From NCBI GenBank assembly GCA_013423385.1, contig BLZA01000049.1, positions 62,001 to 126,000 on the forward strand: a DNA stretch of 64,000 nt. Reading direction: 5' to 3'. Below the pieces are notes generated by a model. That model was not told the DNA's origin. It made no database searches and saw only the letters and a program-made list of their open reading frames with translations. This document shows positions 24,568 through 34,721 of the stretch, in pieces. The DNA comes from Naganishia liquefaciens. Its lineage: Eukaryota > Basidiomycota > Tremellomycetes > Filobasidiales > Filobasidiaceae. How positions within the stretch are numbered: the first letter of the stretch is position 1; the number at the start of each line of letters is the position of its first letter. A program made the position numbers and the translations under genes.

Positions 24568-25189
24568 AAGTCGCGGGACAGCTCCCCAGTGTGATACTAT
24601 ACACAGCGTCATTGTGTTTAAAGTTGCGATTTGCCAGTGGGGTCGGTCGTCCATCCCTGCTAGCATATGCGACCCGAATAGCATAAATGATCAGCTGACT
24701 TTGGCATGATCCTACTCGGGGTCTTTCCGTTCTTCAGCCTGTATCCCCTTCAGGAGTGCTCAGTGTCCAAGGATCTTGTACTGGATCTCCAATTGTTCAC
24801 TCTGAATCTATGATGGCGACGCCGCTAGCAAGCAAGGGCAGCTACCAGGGCACTAGAGCAACCCAGGGGGGGGGGACGAAAATGGCCACAATGGTGTCGT
24901 AAATCGAAGACTTAAAATGGATTTCCGGCTCATAATTCTATCCCCCATTATCCGCCCGCGTGTTTCATTGTGAACCGGCCACCGGTCATTCATCATATCT
25001 GTGCCTGCACGTCCGTCATCCCTGAAATCAAGACGCCTGTCATACCATCTGCAATTTTACTGTCCCATCATATATGGGAACTCGATATCGTCTTTGATAC
25101 AGTCTGGGCCCGACATTCCCCGTTGCAAATAGCGCGTATCCAACTCGACCTCGTAGGCTCTAACCCGTCAGTCAAGCAAAGAGTCGACA
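24568..25189. other. Intergenic, CCDC124 3' side and SIKE promoter, with a G10 run
   Basis: This 622 bp lies between two plus-strand genes. A run of ten G residues occurs at 24866-24875. No open frame, RNA gene or tandem repeat was recognised otherwise. Confidence 0.45.
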
Positions 25190-27210
25190 ATGGATCAGGA
25201 TGTCGCCCATCTCTGGCAGTTGGTGAATGAGCTTTCTGGTGCGTTCTATACTGTTAAGATTCGCGAGCCTCGCGTTCTGATAATCAAGTGACGTGCCCCT
25301 TCAGAGCAACTCACCGCTAATCGTGCTTTGACTGAGTCTTTGAAGACTCAAGCTTCGAATGTCAAGGTGAGTTGATACATGACATGTTAGCTGGATGCAG
25401 CTGGACTAATGGATCCTGACTTTCTATAGGGTCAGGCTCTTCACAATGGAGTCGGCTTCCCACTGCGGAGATTCAACATCGACATCACGGACGGTAAGTC
25501 GTAAAGCCTTCAGCTACAGTCGCCTTGTCTGACGAGCATCCTGCAGAGCAATTCTCGACAGAATTGGAACGATTTGCGTCCCATCTAGTGCTGGAGAACC
25601 AAAACCTCACGTATGAGAACAAGCAATTGAATCTATTGCTCAAGGAGTACGAGCAGACATTAGAGGGCGTGATGGGAAAATTTCGAGGGGTTTGCGTGAG
25701 TTGCATTTCCAAAGTCCTGATGGAAGGTGCTGAACACCGTGTTGTCCAGCATGCAGCGACGCAGCACGAGTTGACAGTCCATCGATACTACACATCTCTG
25801 ATACAACAGCTGCAAACGACACATTCCACGTCCTCATTACACGATTCGACTACATTGTCGACGCTTTTACAGCGGCTTAGCACGTTGATCCGAGCGGCTT
25901 TACGAGCCACGAATGGAGAAGACGAAAATTTCGAGCATCCAGGTTTCGAAATGCCGTTCGCGGCTTCCGAAAAGCCGCCGAGTCTTTCTGCTGTTATATC
26001 GGATATCCAGAATATCGCCACTACAACGAATGGGAGCGCACCTCGATCTTCTGGCGCATCTAGCAACGATACGAAATGGTTGGGAGACCAGGGAGTGTCC
26101 GGGGGATATTCGGGCAAGAGCATGGCGCGACTCGACTGGAGCATCGAACGAGAAGGCGAGATTCTCAGGCTTGAAGAGGAGAACCGGATATTGCGTGAGA
26201 TGCTGGGAGTATCCAGAGATATGGATCTAGACACATTGGCGCAAACATCGGACGACAAGCAGGAAACACAGGGTTCTGGTATCCAGTTGGCCAATCAGCC
26301 CGAAAGACAACAGGAGACAACGGAACAGCAGAACCAGGGCGTCGACATCAAAGAAATCCCCGAAGGCTACACTGTTGAGGAAAAGAGCGAGACGAATACA
26401 CATTCCGAAGAACGGGCAATTGAAATCGAGAAGCCGCCAGGGAAGAAAGTACAGCATGACCTGGACGATTCTGCCTTGGCCGAGGAAGAGGACGAACCGC
26501 CAACGTCTCCGCGGATGACAGCTACGGCCTCCCTCGTGCGATCGTTATCGACCAGTCCAAAAGCTCAATTCAAGTCACCGAAAATGTCGAAGTACGCGAC
26601 ATATTCAGGCGGAACGCCACGTTCACCGGCAATCAGTCGTTCCCAGTCTGCCGCTCCAAATGGCTCCCAGCCACCCTTGGGAAACAACGTCTCAAGTCCG
26701 AATGCCTCGCTTTCCAGCATTTTCCCTCGGCAAGCCAAGACGGAGCCGACAACCGCCACGACGACGACAGTCGATCTCGAGGACGGTGATGTTTCCCATG
26801 CCATTCAGAAACCCTCCCTCGCGTCATCGACTCTGCCCCAAAGCTCCATCGCAGATACGGGAGCCAATGGCATCGGCAAAAACAAAATGGAGATCCAAAA
26901 GGTGTCGACGCCGCCTTTGCCAGGATCGCCACTTGGAAAGACCCCGCCGAAAACGGGAATCTCCCGGGACCATGCCGTCGAATCCAGACTCGGTGCATCA
27001 GGCAAGGATGATTCAAGCTCCAGCAAGCCACATGCCGACAAGCCCGATGAGCCTCGAGAGGATTCGAACGGCAAAAGGGTGGAAACCCGCCCCGAGCAGA
27101 AATCTAATGACAAACAAGACAAGGTTTCGATAGAGGCCCCTGCAAAAGAGGAAGAGGAGGGAAAGCCAACATATGCAGAAGTGGCTAAAGAAGACGGCGG
27201 AGATCAATAG
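25190..27210 (+). CDS. SIKE/FGFR1OP2-family coiled-coil protein with long disordered tail
   Basis: Member of the SIKE family, whose known partners sit in the STRIPAK phosphatase-kinase complex. Exon 1 (25190-25238) begins MDQDVAHLWQLVNEL. Two small exons give TANRALTESLKTQASNVK and GQALHNGVGFPLRRFNIDI, and a large last exon follows. Family blocks are LENQNLTYENKQLNLLLKEY, EQTLEGVMGKFRGVC, HRYYTSLIQQLQTT and, after a loop, RLEEENRILREMLGVS, which matches the EENxxLRELLxIS core of SIKE/FGFR1OP2. Metazoan members are about 200-250 residues. Here the core is followed by some 310 residues rich in Ser, Pro, Glu and Lys without obvious folded domains (SFSTSPKAQFKSPKMSK-type stretches), ending AEVAKEDGGDQ. 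The tail contains many SP/TP sites (SPKAQFKSPK, TPRSPAISRS), suggestive of regulation by proline-directed kinases; that is inference. Confidence 0.85.
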
Positions 27211-27732
27211 ATGTAGCCTTACGACAAACATGAGATCGTCCTTCAGGATTCGAATTCGAGCTGTGCAGGCTCGAAGCTTCACTTGTCATCGCTTTGGTGC
27301 TGCCAATGTTATTACCTGAAATGTGAGAATGCATGAGGACCTGCGTCAGGTGTAAGAAGCCCTACAAGGAAACTGTTTCCGGCTCTCTGGGGCCAGGTCG
27401 CCGTAATGTCTATACTCGAAAGCGCGTCGGACATTGATGGAATTTGGGCAACTGCTCATCTTCCTACGAGGATATGGCGGTGAGATAAGGGCCGTCTCAT
27501 CTGATAGACCGACGAGCGATTTCAGTACGGTCAATACGGCATCCGCCAACTTGCAATCGTTTATATTCGCCAACGTATCGGCTTGCTTCCGCACGTCTCA
27601 ACACCGGATGACGCGCCGAACTCCGTGTTACCGCTTTGCCTCGGCGTTGGCTTCACATATAAGTTGTCGGCAGTCGAACCGATGTCATCTCGACTTTTTC
27701 TATCTAGAAAGTCAACTAACGCTACCCATATC
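27211..27732. other. Intergenic, XKS1 promoter
   Basis: This 522 bp lies upstream of xylulokinase. A TATAAG-like hexamer lies near 27657, about 75 bp before the ATG. The last roughly 110 bp have a recognisable match upstream of the xylulokinase pseudogene at 33 kb (shared blocks such as tgttaccgct and a cgatgtcatctcga-like block), which argues for duplication at the DNA level. Confidence 0.5.
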
Positions 27733-29782
27733 ATGGCTATAGACACCTCACCACTCTACCTTGGACTTGACTGCTCCACGCAAGCACTCAAGGCTGTTCT
27801 CACGACTTCGTCGCTCCGTGTCATTAGCGAGTACCGCGTCGACTTCAGCAAAGACTTGCCGCATTATGGAACGAAGAGCGGGGTCCTGGTGGACGAAAAG
27901 GACGGAAGCATCATAGCTCCCGTCAAGATGTATGTTGAAGCGATGGACAAGGTGATGGATGGCTTGAAGGGGCAGTAAGTTCGTGTTTTCTGGCTGTGTT
28001 TCTGGGCTCACATCGGCATGCTCCAAAGGGACGTGGACTTTTCCCGAATCCAGGCCGTCTCTGGCGCGGCAGCGCAGCATTCAATCATCCTCCTTACTTC
28101 GGAATTCACTTCATCTATCGACTCTGCCCGACTCGACGCTAAGAAGCCTCTCTCCGAGCAATTTGACAGCGACAAGATACTTGCACGCCCATATGCTACG
28201 AATTGGCAAGACTCCACAACCGGTACGCAATGCAGGGAAATGGAGGAAGACGTACATGCTGCACTTGGCCAACAAGGAGATTCCGCCGCAATGACAATGG
28301 CTAAAATCACTGGCTCATCCGCGCACGAACGGTTCTCAGGACCACAAGCGAAAAAGGTCTTCCAGAAAGAACACTCAACATGGGAGAAGACTGCCCACAT
28401 CTCGCTTCTCAGCAGTTTTTTGACGACAATGCTCTGCGCGGACGGCAAGGTGCGAGGACCTGACGAGTCGGACGCCAGCGGTATGAATTTGTGGGACTTG
28501 TCGGAATCGGGTGGCCGACAGTGGAACGAGGCGCTGCTGAAAAGTGTTGTGGGCGGTGACGAAGGAGAGGCGAAGAGGCTGCGACAGATGCTGGGACCAG
28601 TGGAGCAAGACCCAAGAGTCTCGGCTGGGACAATTGGTGGGTGGTTCCAGGAGAGGTATGGGTTCCGAAAAGGTGAGTCTCGCGGCATTTTCTCGTTCAC
28701 GTGGGTCTGATCCGCTGGCTACAGACTGTCAGGTTGCGTATTTGACCGGCGACAATCCAGCGACGCTCCTCTCCTTTGCTCTTGAATCGTAAGTTAGATA
28801 TATGGGTCGCAATCATCCAGCCGCATGAACTCGCTTTGTTTAGGGGAGATGCAATCGTTTCCTTGGGCACATCAGACACAGTACTTTTGGCGACCGAGTC
28901 CTATCAACCTCATCCCAACTACCACGTCTTCCCGCATCCGGCAGGCGACAGCAACGACGGAAAGAAGAGGTACATGGGCATGTAAGTGAAGACAGCGAGT
29001 TGGCGATCGCTTTAGCTGACGTGACGACACCCAGGCTCTGTTACAAGAACGGCTCGCTGGCGAGGGAATATGTCAGAGACAAGCTTCCGGGGGGAACCTC
29101 CAGCTGGGAAGCTTTCAATGACGCGGTCACTGCTCAATCACCACCTCCATCAGGAAAAGATAACAGCGGATTCACGTTTGGCTTCTACTACCCGAAACAC
29201 GAAATCATTCCCCGAGGCGTACAAGGCCTGTTCCGTGCGAAGCAGGACGCGAACGGTCATTTCAGCCTGAGTGTTGCCAGCAGCGGCAAAGAGGGCGATC
29301 TCGATCCTACAGGAACAGTAACGTGGTCAACGACAGACGCCAGGCGGATACTTGAATCTCAATTCCTCAGCTTCAAATCGCGCATACAACAGCTGTTACC
29401 GGAGGGCGCGAGGACTCAGGGACTCAAGCGAATTTATGTCGCAGGAGGTGCTTCCGCAAACCCGGTCATCGTGCAATTGTTATCCACAATACTGAACGGA
29501 CCCGTATATACGACTTCCGATGGCACTGCACAGGGTTGTGCGGTCGGCGGAGCATATCGCGCGGCATGGTCATGGCATTGCCTGAAGGCCAAGGAATCGA
29601 GCTGGCGGGAACTCGACTTTGCAGAGTTCGTGAACGAGATGACGGGTCAGCAGAAGGAGGGAGTTTCATTGACGGAGGGCAAGGTATTGGCACGGCCGGA
29701 TGAGGCGCAGGCGCGGCTGTATCAGGAGCTGTTGCCTTCTTGGCAAGAGGCTGAGCGCCTAGTGATAGAGCGTTGTCGTTAA
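27733..29782 (+). CDS. XKS1: D-xylulokinase (FGGY carbohydrate kinase)
   Basis: Phosphorylates D-xylulose to xylulose-5-phosphate, feeding pentoses into the pentose phosphate pathway. Exon 1 (MAIDTSPLYLGLDCSTQALK) holds the FGGY N-terminal LGxDxSTQ motif. Then come NWQDSTTGTQCREMEE, ITGSSAHERFSGPQ, SLLSSFLTTMLC, DASGMNLWDLSES, AGTIGGWFQERYGF, YLTGDNPATLLSFALES, GDAIVSLGTSDTVLL, YHVFPHPAGDSNDGKKR, LCYKNGSLAREYVRDKL and VAGGASANPVIVQLLSTI, all in the order of yeast Xks1. It has four introns, and the stop follows VIERCR. The sugar-binding loop, usually SGSGQQHGSVYW, reads SGAAAQHSIILL here; the His is kept but GQ and GS are changed. The total length is close to the fungal norm. A decayed copy lies 5 kb downstream. 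Confidence 0.9.
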
Positions 29783-30235
29783 ATAACTAGGCACGCTAAC
29801 ATGTACTCTACTAGTAAGTGGGACCATTACGACTCCATGTCATGATTTCCATTGTGCAGGCAAAGTATTATCCCTACATGGGATTCTTTTTGGTTTCTAA
29901 TTTCGTGCCACCTGATGACCAGCCATCTCGCCTTTCCACGCGTGATTTCAATTTTCTCACCGTTGCTTCTCCGCTGTAAGAAGCTCGATGGCGAGAGGAG
30001 TAAGCTAAGATGGCATTAAGCAATCGTAGAGCTTGACAAATCCCTCTTCGGGAACGCGCGGGGTCTTAGCCATAATGGTTTGAGGACGCTCAGCTCACAT
30101 GATGGGTCACTTGCCATGCTATGTCTCTTTCTGTCAGCGCTCTTCCTTGCAGCGACTACGGAGTGAGTGCCAGCACAACTGCAATACAGGCCAAAATTGG
30201 TAACAGCAAATACCGCGAGGATGCATTCAACGCGT
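29783..30235. other. Convergent 3' region, XKS1/TPR gene
   Basis: This 453 bp lies between two stop codons facing each other. I see terminator-type AT-rich patches only, and no gene. Confidence 0.45.
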
Positions 30236-32621
30236 TCAACTTTCCAGCCTTTCTACAAAGTCCCTCCAAAATTGCGCTTCGGCTTGCGGCAATACACCTT
30301 CGTCATCCTCGAGTGTTTCGATGTACCGCTGGATATCCCTCCGCGCGATCCATCGTTCTTGCGACTCCGTCCGACGAAGCGCCTGCAGCCTTGTCAGTAA
30401 TGTCTCAGCCTTTTTCTGGGCTGTGGCTACTACCTCGGTGTCCGAGGGCAGGGTCGATTGATGGTAGAAAATGCGCAGGAGCGTCAATACTGTCGTCCGG
30501 CCGAGCGATTCCTTGTCCCAGCCTGTTATCGGCGGAAGCGACGTCGCGGAGGTACTGCTTGGTACGCCGATACTGAGTGTGCGACTTGCGCCGCCTGCCA
30601 CGGTGTTCACGGGCTCGCTCATGAGCGTCGTCCAACCGAGATCTTTGAGCGCTCGATTGGCGTAGACTTGGGCATTCGCAAGAAGCTGCTTCCCGTTTGC
30701 TTTGCTGGTTGTGAAATTCGGGAAGCGAAGTGAAATCAGAGCTCGGCGGAGCGAGAGAGTCGTCAGGTCGAGCAGCGTAGATGCGCTTGCAAGAGGTGAG
30801 ACCGTGAGTGGCGGTGGCATACTCAAAGAGGCTGTGGCGACCTGTGTTGCGAACCCCAGATGCTGCCATGCCGCCTGTGCATCCGATGCGCGATGGGCCA
30901 GATCCATCGACGCCGTAACCAACGCATCGGCGCATGCTATCCGGATCTCGTCATCAATCGGCGATTCCTTTGTCGTCGCCGTCTGCCATACGTTACGTAC
31001 GTCGTCCAGTAGAAGCTCGATCCCGGTTATCTTCGCGAGCATGAGTGCAACGTCAAGACGTTTGACGTGAACTGATCCAGCCATGGATGTGTCGTTTGAA
31101 GCAGTTGCAATTTGCATCGACCGTTGAAGCAAGTCGTCGATAGCTTGCGGTGTTATGTGAGACGGCAAGGAGTCAAGCTTTGGAAGAGTGGCCCAGATGG
31201 ATGTCGCGATGTCGATGATCTCGAATAATGTCTCTACCAGCGCTGATGGGGTCGGCACGTGTTCCTCGTAGGTCGTCGTCTCATCATTTTCGTCCTCGGA
31301 TCCGTCCACGCTCCCTGCAGCGGCGACATCGCCCTCGTCCCCTTCCTCTTCCTCGTGCTCTGCCAAATACGCCTCCTGCGCCCTTGCGACATCCATCAAC
31401 AACGTCAACGCTCGCTCTCTCAGCGACTGCACCTCCTCTGGCCCGACATTCTCGAGTCCCTCTTCCTGCCAATCCGCAAGTTGTGCGAGCCCGACGGCAA
31501 GATTGAATCCGGCGTCGATTTGTCGTAGGGGTGCCGCGGCGGTCTCGAGCGCCGTTGCGTAGAGTGCGAGGGATTGGCGGAGAATAATGAGGGACCGTGG
31601 TGGTAGGTGAAAGGATGTGGCGATGATGTAGAGGATTCGGGCCCTGTAGACAAGAGTCAGCTATTTTCTTGAAGTTGGTGGATGAGCCTTGCATGAGAAT
31701 CAGAGCCACCGAGCTTTCATTGAGGAAGGCCAAGGTCTCGGCAGGCTTCCCAAGACTCTTGGGCTTTGCCTTATTGCTCGGCCTTGATGATGAGCTCATG
31801 CCGAACGATATGCCACAATGGTACAGACGTTTACAAGCCGATTGCCCGGCGTTCACATGCGCTTCCAGCAGAAGACACCTGCGATGAAGCCGCCGCAGGT
31901 CCCGCATCTTGTCTGTGATACTCGAAAGGCAAGAAGAGGATTGAACGCCAAACGTCTAAACACAAGCTCTTCTATTCCCACATGCTTCAAAATCGACAGT
32001 CTTTACCGGCCGTATTGAAATCGACATCTACTGATCTCACGCCGTGGAAACGCCTTTCATCCGGAATAGCAGACTCGATATCATAGCATGGGCTCCGGAA
32101 TTTTCTGCTCTATTCACACCGCGTGCGTACATCTTCACGGGACGAGGAGCACTCCTCCTCGTCCATACGTCAAATTGTCGAGAATGACACCATGCTCCAC
32201 GTATGTCTGCACGATGGATGCATCTGTCGAGTGCGTCTTTTGAAGACAAATTCTCTTCCATTAAAGACTCATCGCCAAAACTCCTACGCTTCCACCGCGT
32301 CTGACTTTGTATAAATCTACTACGAGGCCACGAAACGATTCTGCAAAAGGAAGACAAGCCAAAACGCACTTACCGATTATACCCCGCATCCCACGTCGCA
32401 CCCCCCATTCCGATTGCATTCCCATACAGTCCCTCCGCCTTCTCATACCATCTGCGTGCGCGCACTGGATCGCTCCATCGAAACTTTTCGCCCTTCTCCT
32501 CGACGAGGACGCCGGCGTCGAGGGCTTCGCTGTATGTCGTTGGCGTGTAGGCTGGATTGGTCGGGTCGGATGTGGGTTTGGCACGTTTTGAAGGTTGAGG
32601 AAGTCGCCGTCGGGGAGGCAT
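30236..32621 (-). CDS. TPR-like helical-repeat protein, function unknown
   Basis: I do not recognise an established name. Exon 1 (32621-32374) starts MPPRRRLPQPSKRAKPTSD, a basic, nuclear-signal-like N-terminus. It continues with SEALDAGVLVEEKGEKFRW and DPVRARRWYEKAEGLYGNA, a TPR-like helix pair. After a 730-nt intron, exon 2 starts at 31643 (ARILYIIATSFHLPPRSLII, LALYATALETAAAPLRQIDA, then MQSLRERALTLLMDVARAQ) and runs to the stop at 30236 (FWRDFVERLES). An acidic stretch (AEHEEEEGDEGDVA) interrupts the helices. Later segments (IACADALVTASMDLAHRASD, TVLTLLRIFYHQSTLP, AEARFWRDF-like end) look all-alpha. The splice joins YN to RARILYII within one repeat helix in frame, which supports the model. 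Tetratricopeptide character is inferred from the helix pattern; fungal proteins of this shape are often left as hypothetical. Confidence 0.75.
31644..32373 (-). other. Unusually long intron of the TPR-like gene
   Basis: This is a 730-nt intron with a clean GTAAGT donor at 32373 and a CTACAG acceptor at 31644, in a region where other introns are about 50-80 nt. It contains frames on both strands (minus 32037-32369, 110 codons; part of a 207-codon minus frame; plus 31669-31887). None is recognisable. The excess could be an inserted sequence, a nested non-coding RNA or an unannotated alternative exon. Confidence 0.6.
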
Positions 32622-32814
32622 GGTACCGATGTCAGCAGGGAGAGACCAGAAAAGATGGAAGGAGAGACAGTACGGCTGAAAGCTGGCTGAAATAAAGAAG
32701 ATGAGGGTAAAAAGATGATATCATCCGGATTCGCGCGGAGCCTATTCCCTCGATCACAGCGATCGAACAACGACTCCTATTCGAGCTTCCAACCTCGCAC
32801 AGACGCTTGTTCGC

Positions 32815-32838
32815 AAGCCGGTAAGCCGGTAAGCCGGT
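32815..32838. repeat. 8-bp tandem repeat AAGCCGGT x3
   Basis: Three perfect copies of AAGCCGGT lie about 195-220 bp upstream of the TPR-like gene start (minus strand). No function is known; they may be a binding-site array or a simple slippage repeat. Confidence 0.8.
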
Positions 32839-32959
32839 TCAGCCCGCGCCACTCCATTCACAGCTTTTCCGAAATCCCTTCATGAATGACACTTCACCTT
32901 TACCTCTGTACATGCAAACGCTACACCTCAGGGGCTTCAATCACCCGATCCCGGAGAAG

Positions 32960-34170
32960 CCGAACTAGGTGTTACCGCTCTTTTTTGGCTGACAGTCAAG
33001 TCGTCGCGACACAAAACGATGTTATCTCGAAGTGGATTCCGACTCCAAGAATGACGCCTATAGCTACAGATGTAGCCCAAATATCACTCTGTTTTGGAAT
33101 CGACTGCTCAATACCAGCACTCGAGGCAGTTTCCCACAATTTCGTTGTTCTATATCAACAACAGGTATCGGGTCCGTGCCGATAAACACTTGCTCCAGCA
33201 CAAAGCGAAAACGCCGAGCGCGTGGATTGCAAGGGCGCAAAAGGTATCTTTTCCGTGAATAAGTACGTAAGAGCGATAGACGAGTTAATGAATGGCTTGG
33301 AAGAGAACTAAGTTCACCACTTGTCGCAGTGTTGCAGTACTCATACAACTGAAGAAACGTCTTCTTTGAATCTAAGCGGTCTTCGGCGCAACAGCGCGAG
33401 ATGTGATAGTTCTGCTTACGCAAAAAACACAACGCTTCGCTTGGCAATTCGGTCTGACCAAAGTCGAACGCGCGCAGGACCGCCTTGTTGGATTTCTCGA
33501 AATTGGCTCGCCAACAGCGAAACAAGGCTTCGTGCGAATTTTGTCGGATAGCCTGGCGGTGGAGTGAATAAGCTGATACAACACGGCTCGATGAGATGGC
33601 AAGATTCGATGAGTCAGCCTTGGCCCGCTCTGTAGGCTTCTGCGATCCTAGTTACCTCATGTGTTCCTCTTGCCCGACACTGGTACATGTGACCTGTTCT
33701 CAGGTCTTCTGCCGTACTGCCTGCAATTTCCTCGACGATATCCCGAAGTATGGAATACGTGATCGATTCTTGCTGGTGACGACCGCACGACGAGGGTCGC
33801 TGGACTGCATCAAAGTCTGCATAACATGAAATAAAAGCCCAAAGATACCTCGAACCACTCGTGCGGTGTCGAAAGCAGTTTCAAGGCATCTTGGCAGCGT
33901 AATGGCATGTATTCAGTAATCAACTCTGGTGAAAAAGAGCCGCAGATCTGGTCATCTGTATCATATGGCAGCGTTTTCAGTATGCTGAGAACCCCGAGTC
34001 CGCACGGCGACCGGAATGGCGCGAAGAACCGTGGTCTCGTTTGCGACAATGGGTCCTGCAAAGTTCCCTCGTTCGGGTCCTACGGAGAGCACATTTACAG
34101 GTATGTTGGATTGGGCCAATATCACACTTCCTGCTGTGCACTCTGTTCTGCAGTCCAAGTCCTCGTTCCG
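32960..34170 (+). pseudogene. Decayed duplicate of xylulokinase
   Basis: Degenerate second copy of XKS1, same strand, about 5 kb downstream. Aligned pieces in order: upstream blocks resembling the XKS1 leader; LCFGIDCSIPALEAV against LYLGLDCSTQALKAV; YVRAIDELMNGLEEN against YVEAMDKVMDGLKGQ, followed by an intron-1 relic; AVFGATARDVIVLLT against AVSGAAAQHSIILLT; RNWLANSE against TNWQDSTT; MARFDESA against MAKITGSSA; SPHGDRNGAKNRG and LVCDNGS against HPAGDSNDGKKRY and LCYKNGS. Frames shift between pieces and stops intervene, so no continuous product exists. The C-terminal third is not recognisable. The fourth intron of XKS1 has no counterpart, while intron 1 seems partly kept, so DNA-level duplication is more likely than retroposition. 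The similarity is weak in places, and the ends are approximate. Confidence 0.7.
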
Positions 34171-34324
34171 AGGGCGCCTTCATAACGTAGGGCAGGCTGT
34201 AGACGTTGTTGTTGCTCAAGTGAAGCATGACTGTCATGTAGCGGGGTGGCGGGCTTGGGGGGTATCTTCCGCTGTCCTTCGCTTCCTTCACCCGTCGCCT
34301 CGCTGAAATTTCCGTTCCTTTCCT

Positions 34325-34337
34325 CCCTAACCCTAAC
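34325..34337. repeat. Telomere-type repeat, CCCTAACCCTAAC
   Basis: Two CCCTAA units lie just after the pseudogene and 9 nt before an 11-T run (34346-34356). It could be a chance telobox-like element, a promoter telobox for the TEX1 side, or a trace of break repair. Confidence 0.5.
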
Positions 34338-34721
34338 GACTACCCTTTTTTTTTTTGTCTTCCGAGATTGCGAGCACATTTCCAAGTCTCAAAATGTATG
34401 AGCTTGCAAGTCTCTAGACGTCTGAATGTTTCCAACAGGTGTGCGAAAAGATGCTTCATATTCAGGCTCTCGTCTCCCCGGTGTAGCAGCGGTAAGAATG
34501 GCTTGACAGCATGAATCGAACCCTGGCAGCAGTACGACCAGCTATGCGACCACAAAGTCAACGTCAAAGCGGTGATTTTAGCTGAGCAAGTGATCGATCC
34601 ATTTTCAACCTTTTTCCGCAGTTTACGGCCCCAAACGATCGAGTCCGCGAGTCGGCGTTGGGTTCATTCAAGCAGTCACCCTTGCTGCTTCCCATCGTCT
34701 TGGACACACGACTACACCATC

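Noticed and set aside
28008-28700. 230-codon minus-strand frame.
   Set aside because: It is the antisense shadow of xylulokinase exon 2.
33960-34130. Minus-strand resemblance to ARP10 (shared GAGACCACGGTT and an ETTV reading).
   Set aside because: The match is short, and the plus strand of the same stretch aligns in order with xylulokinase residues, which explains it better.
34490-34540. B-box-like GGTTCGATTC on the minus strand.
   Set aside because: The flanks do not form a T-stem or acceptor stem, and no A-box lies at a proper distance.
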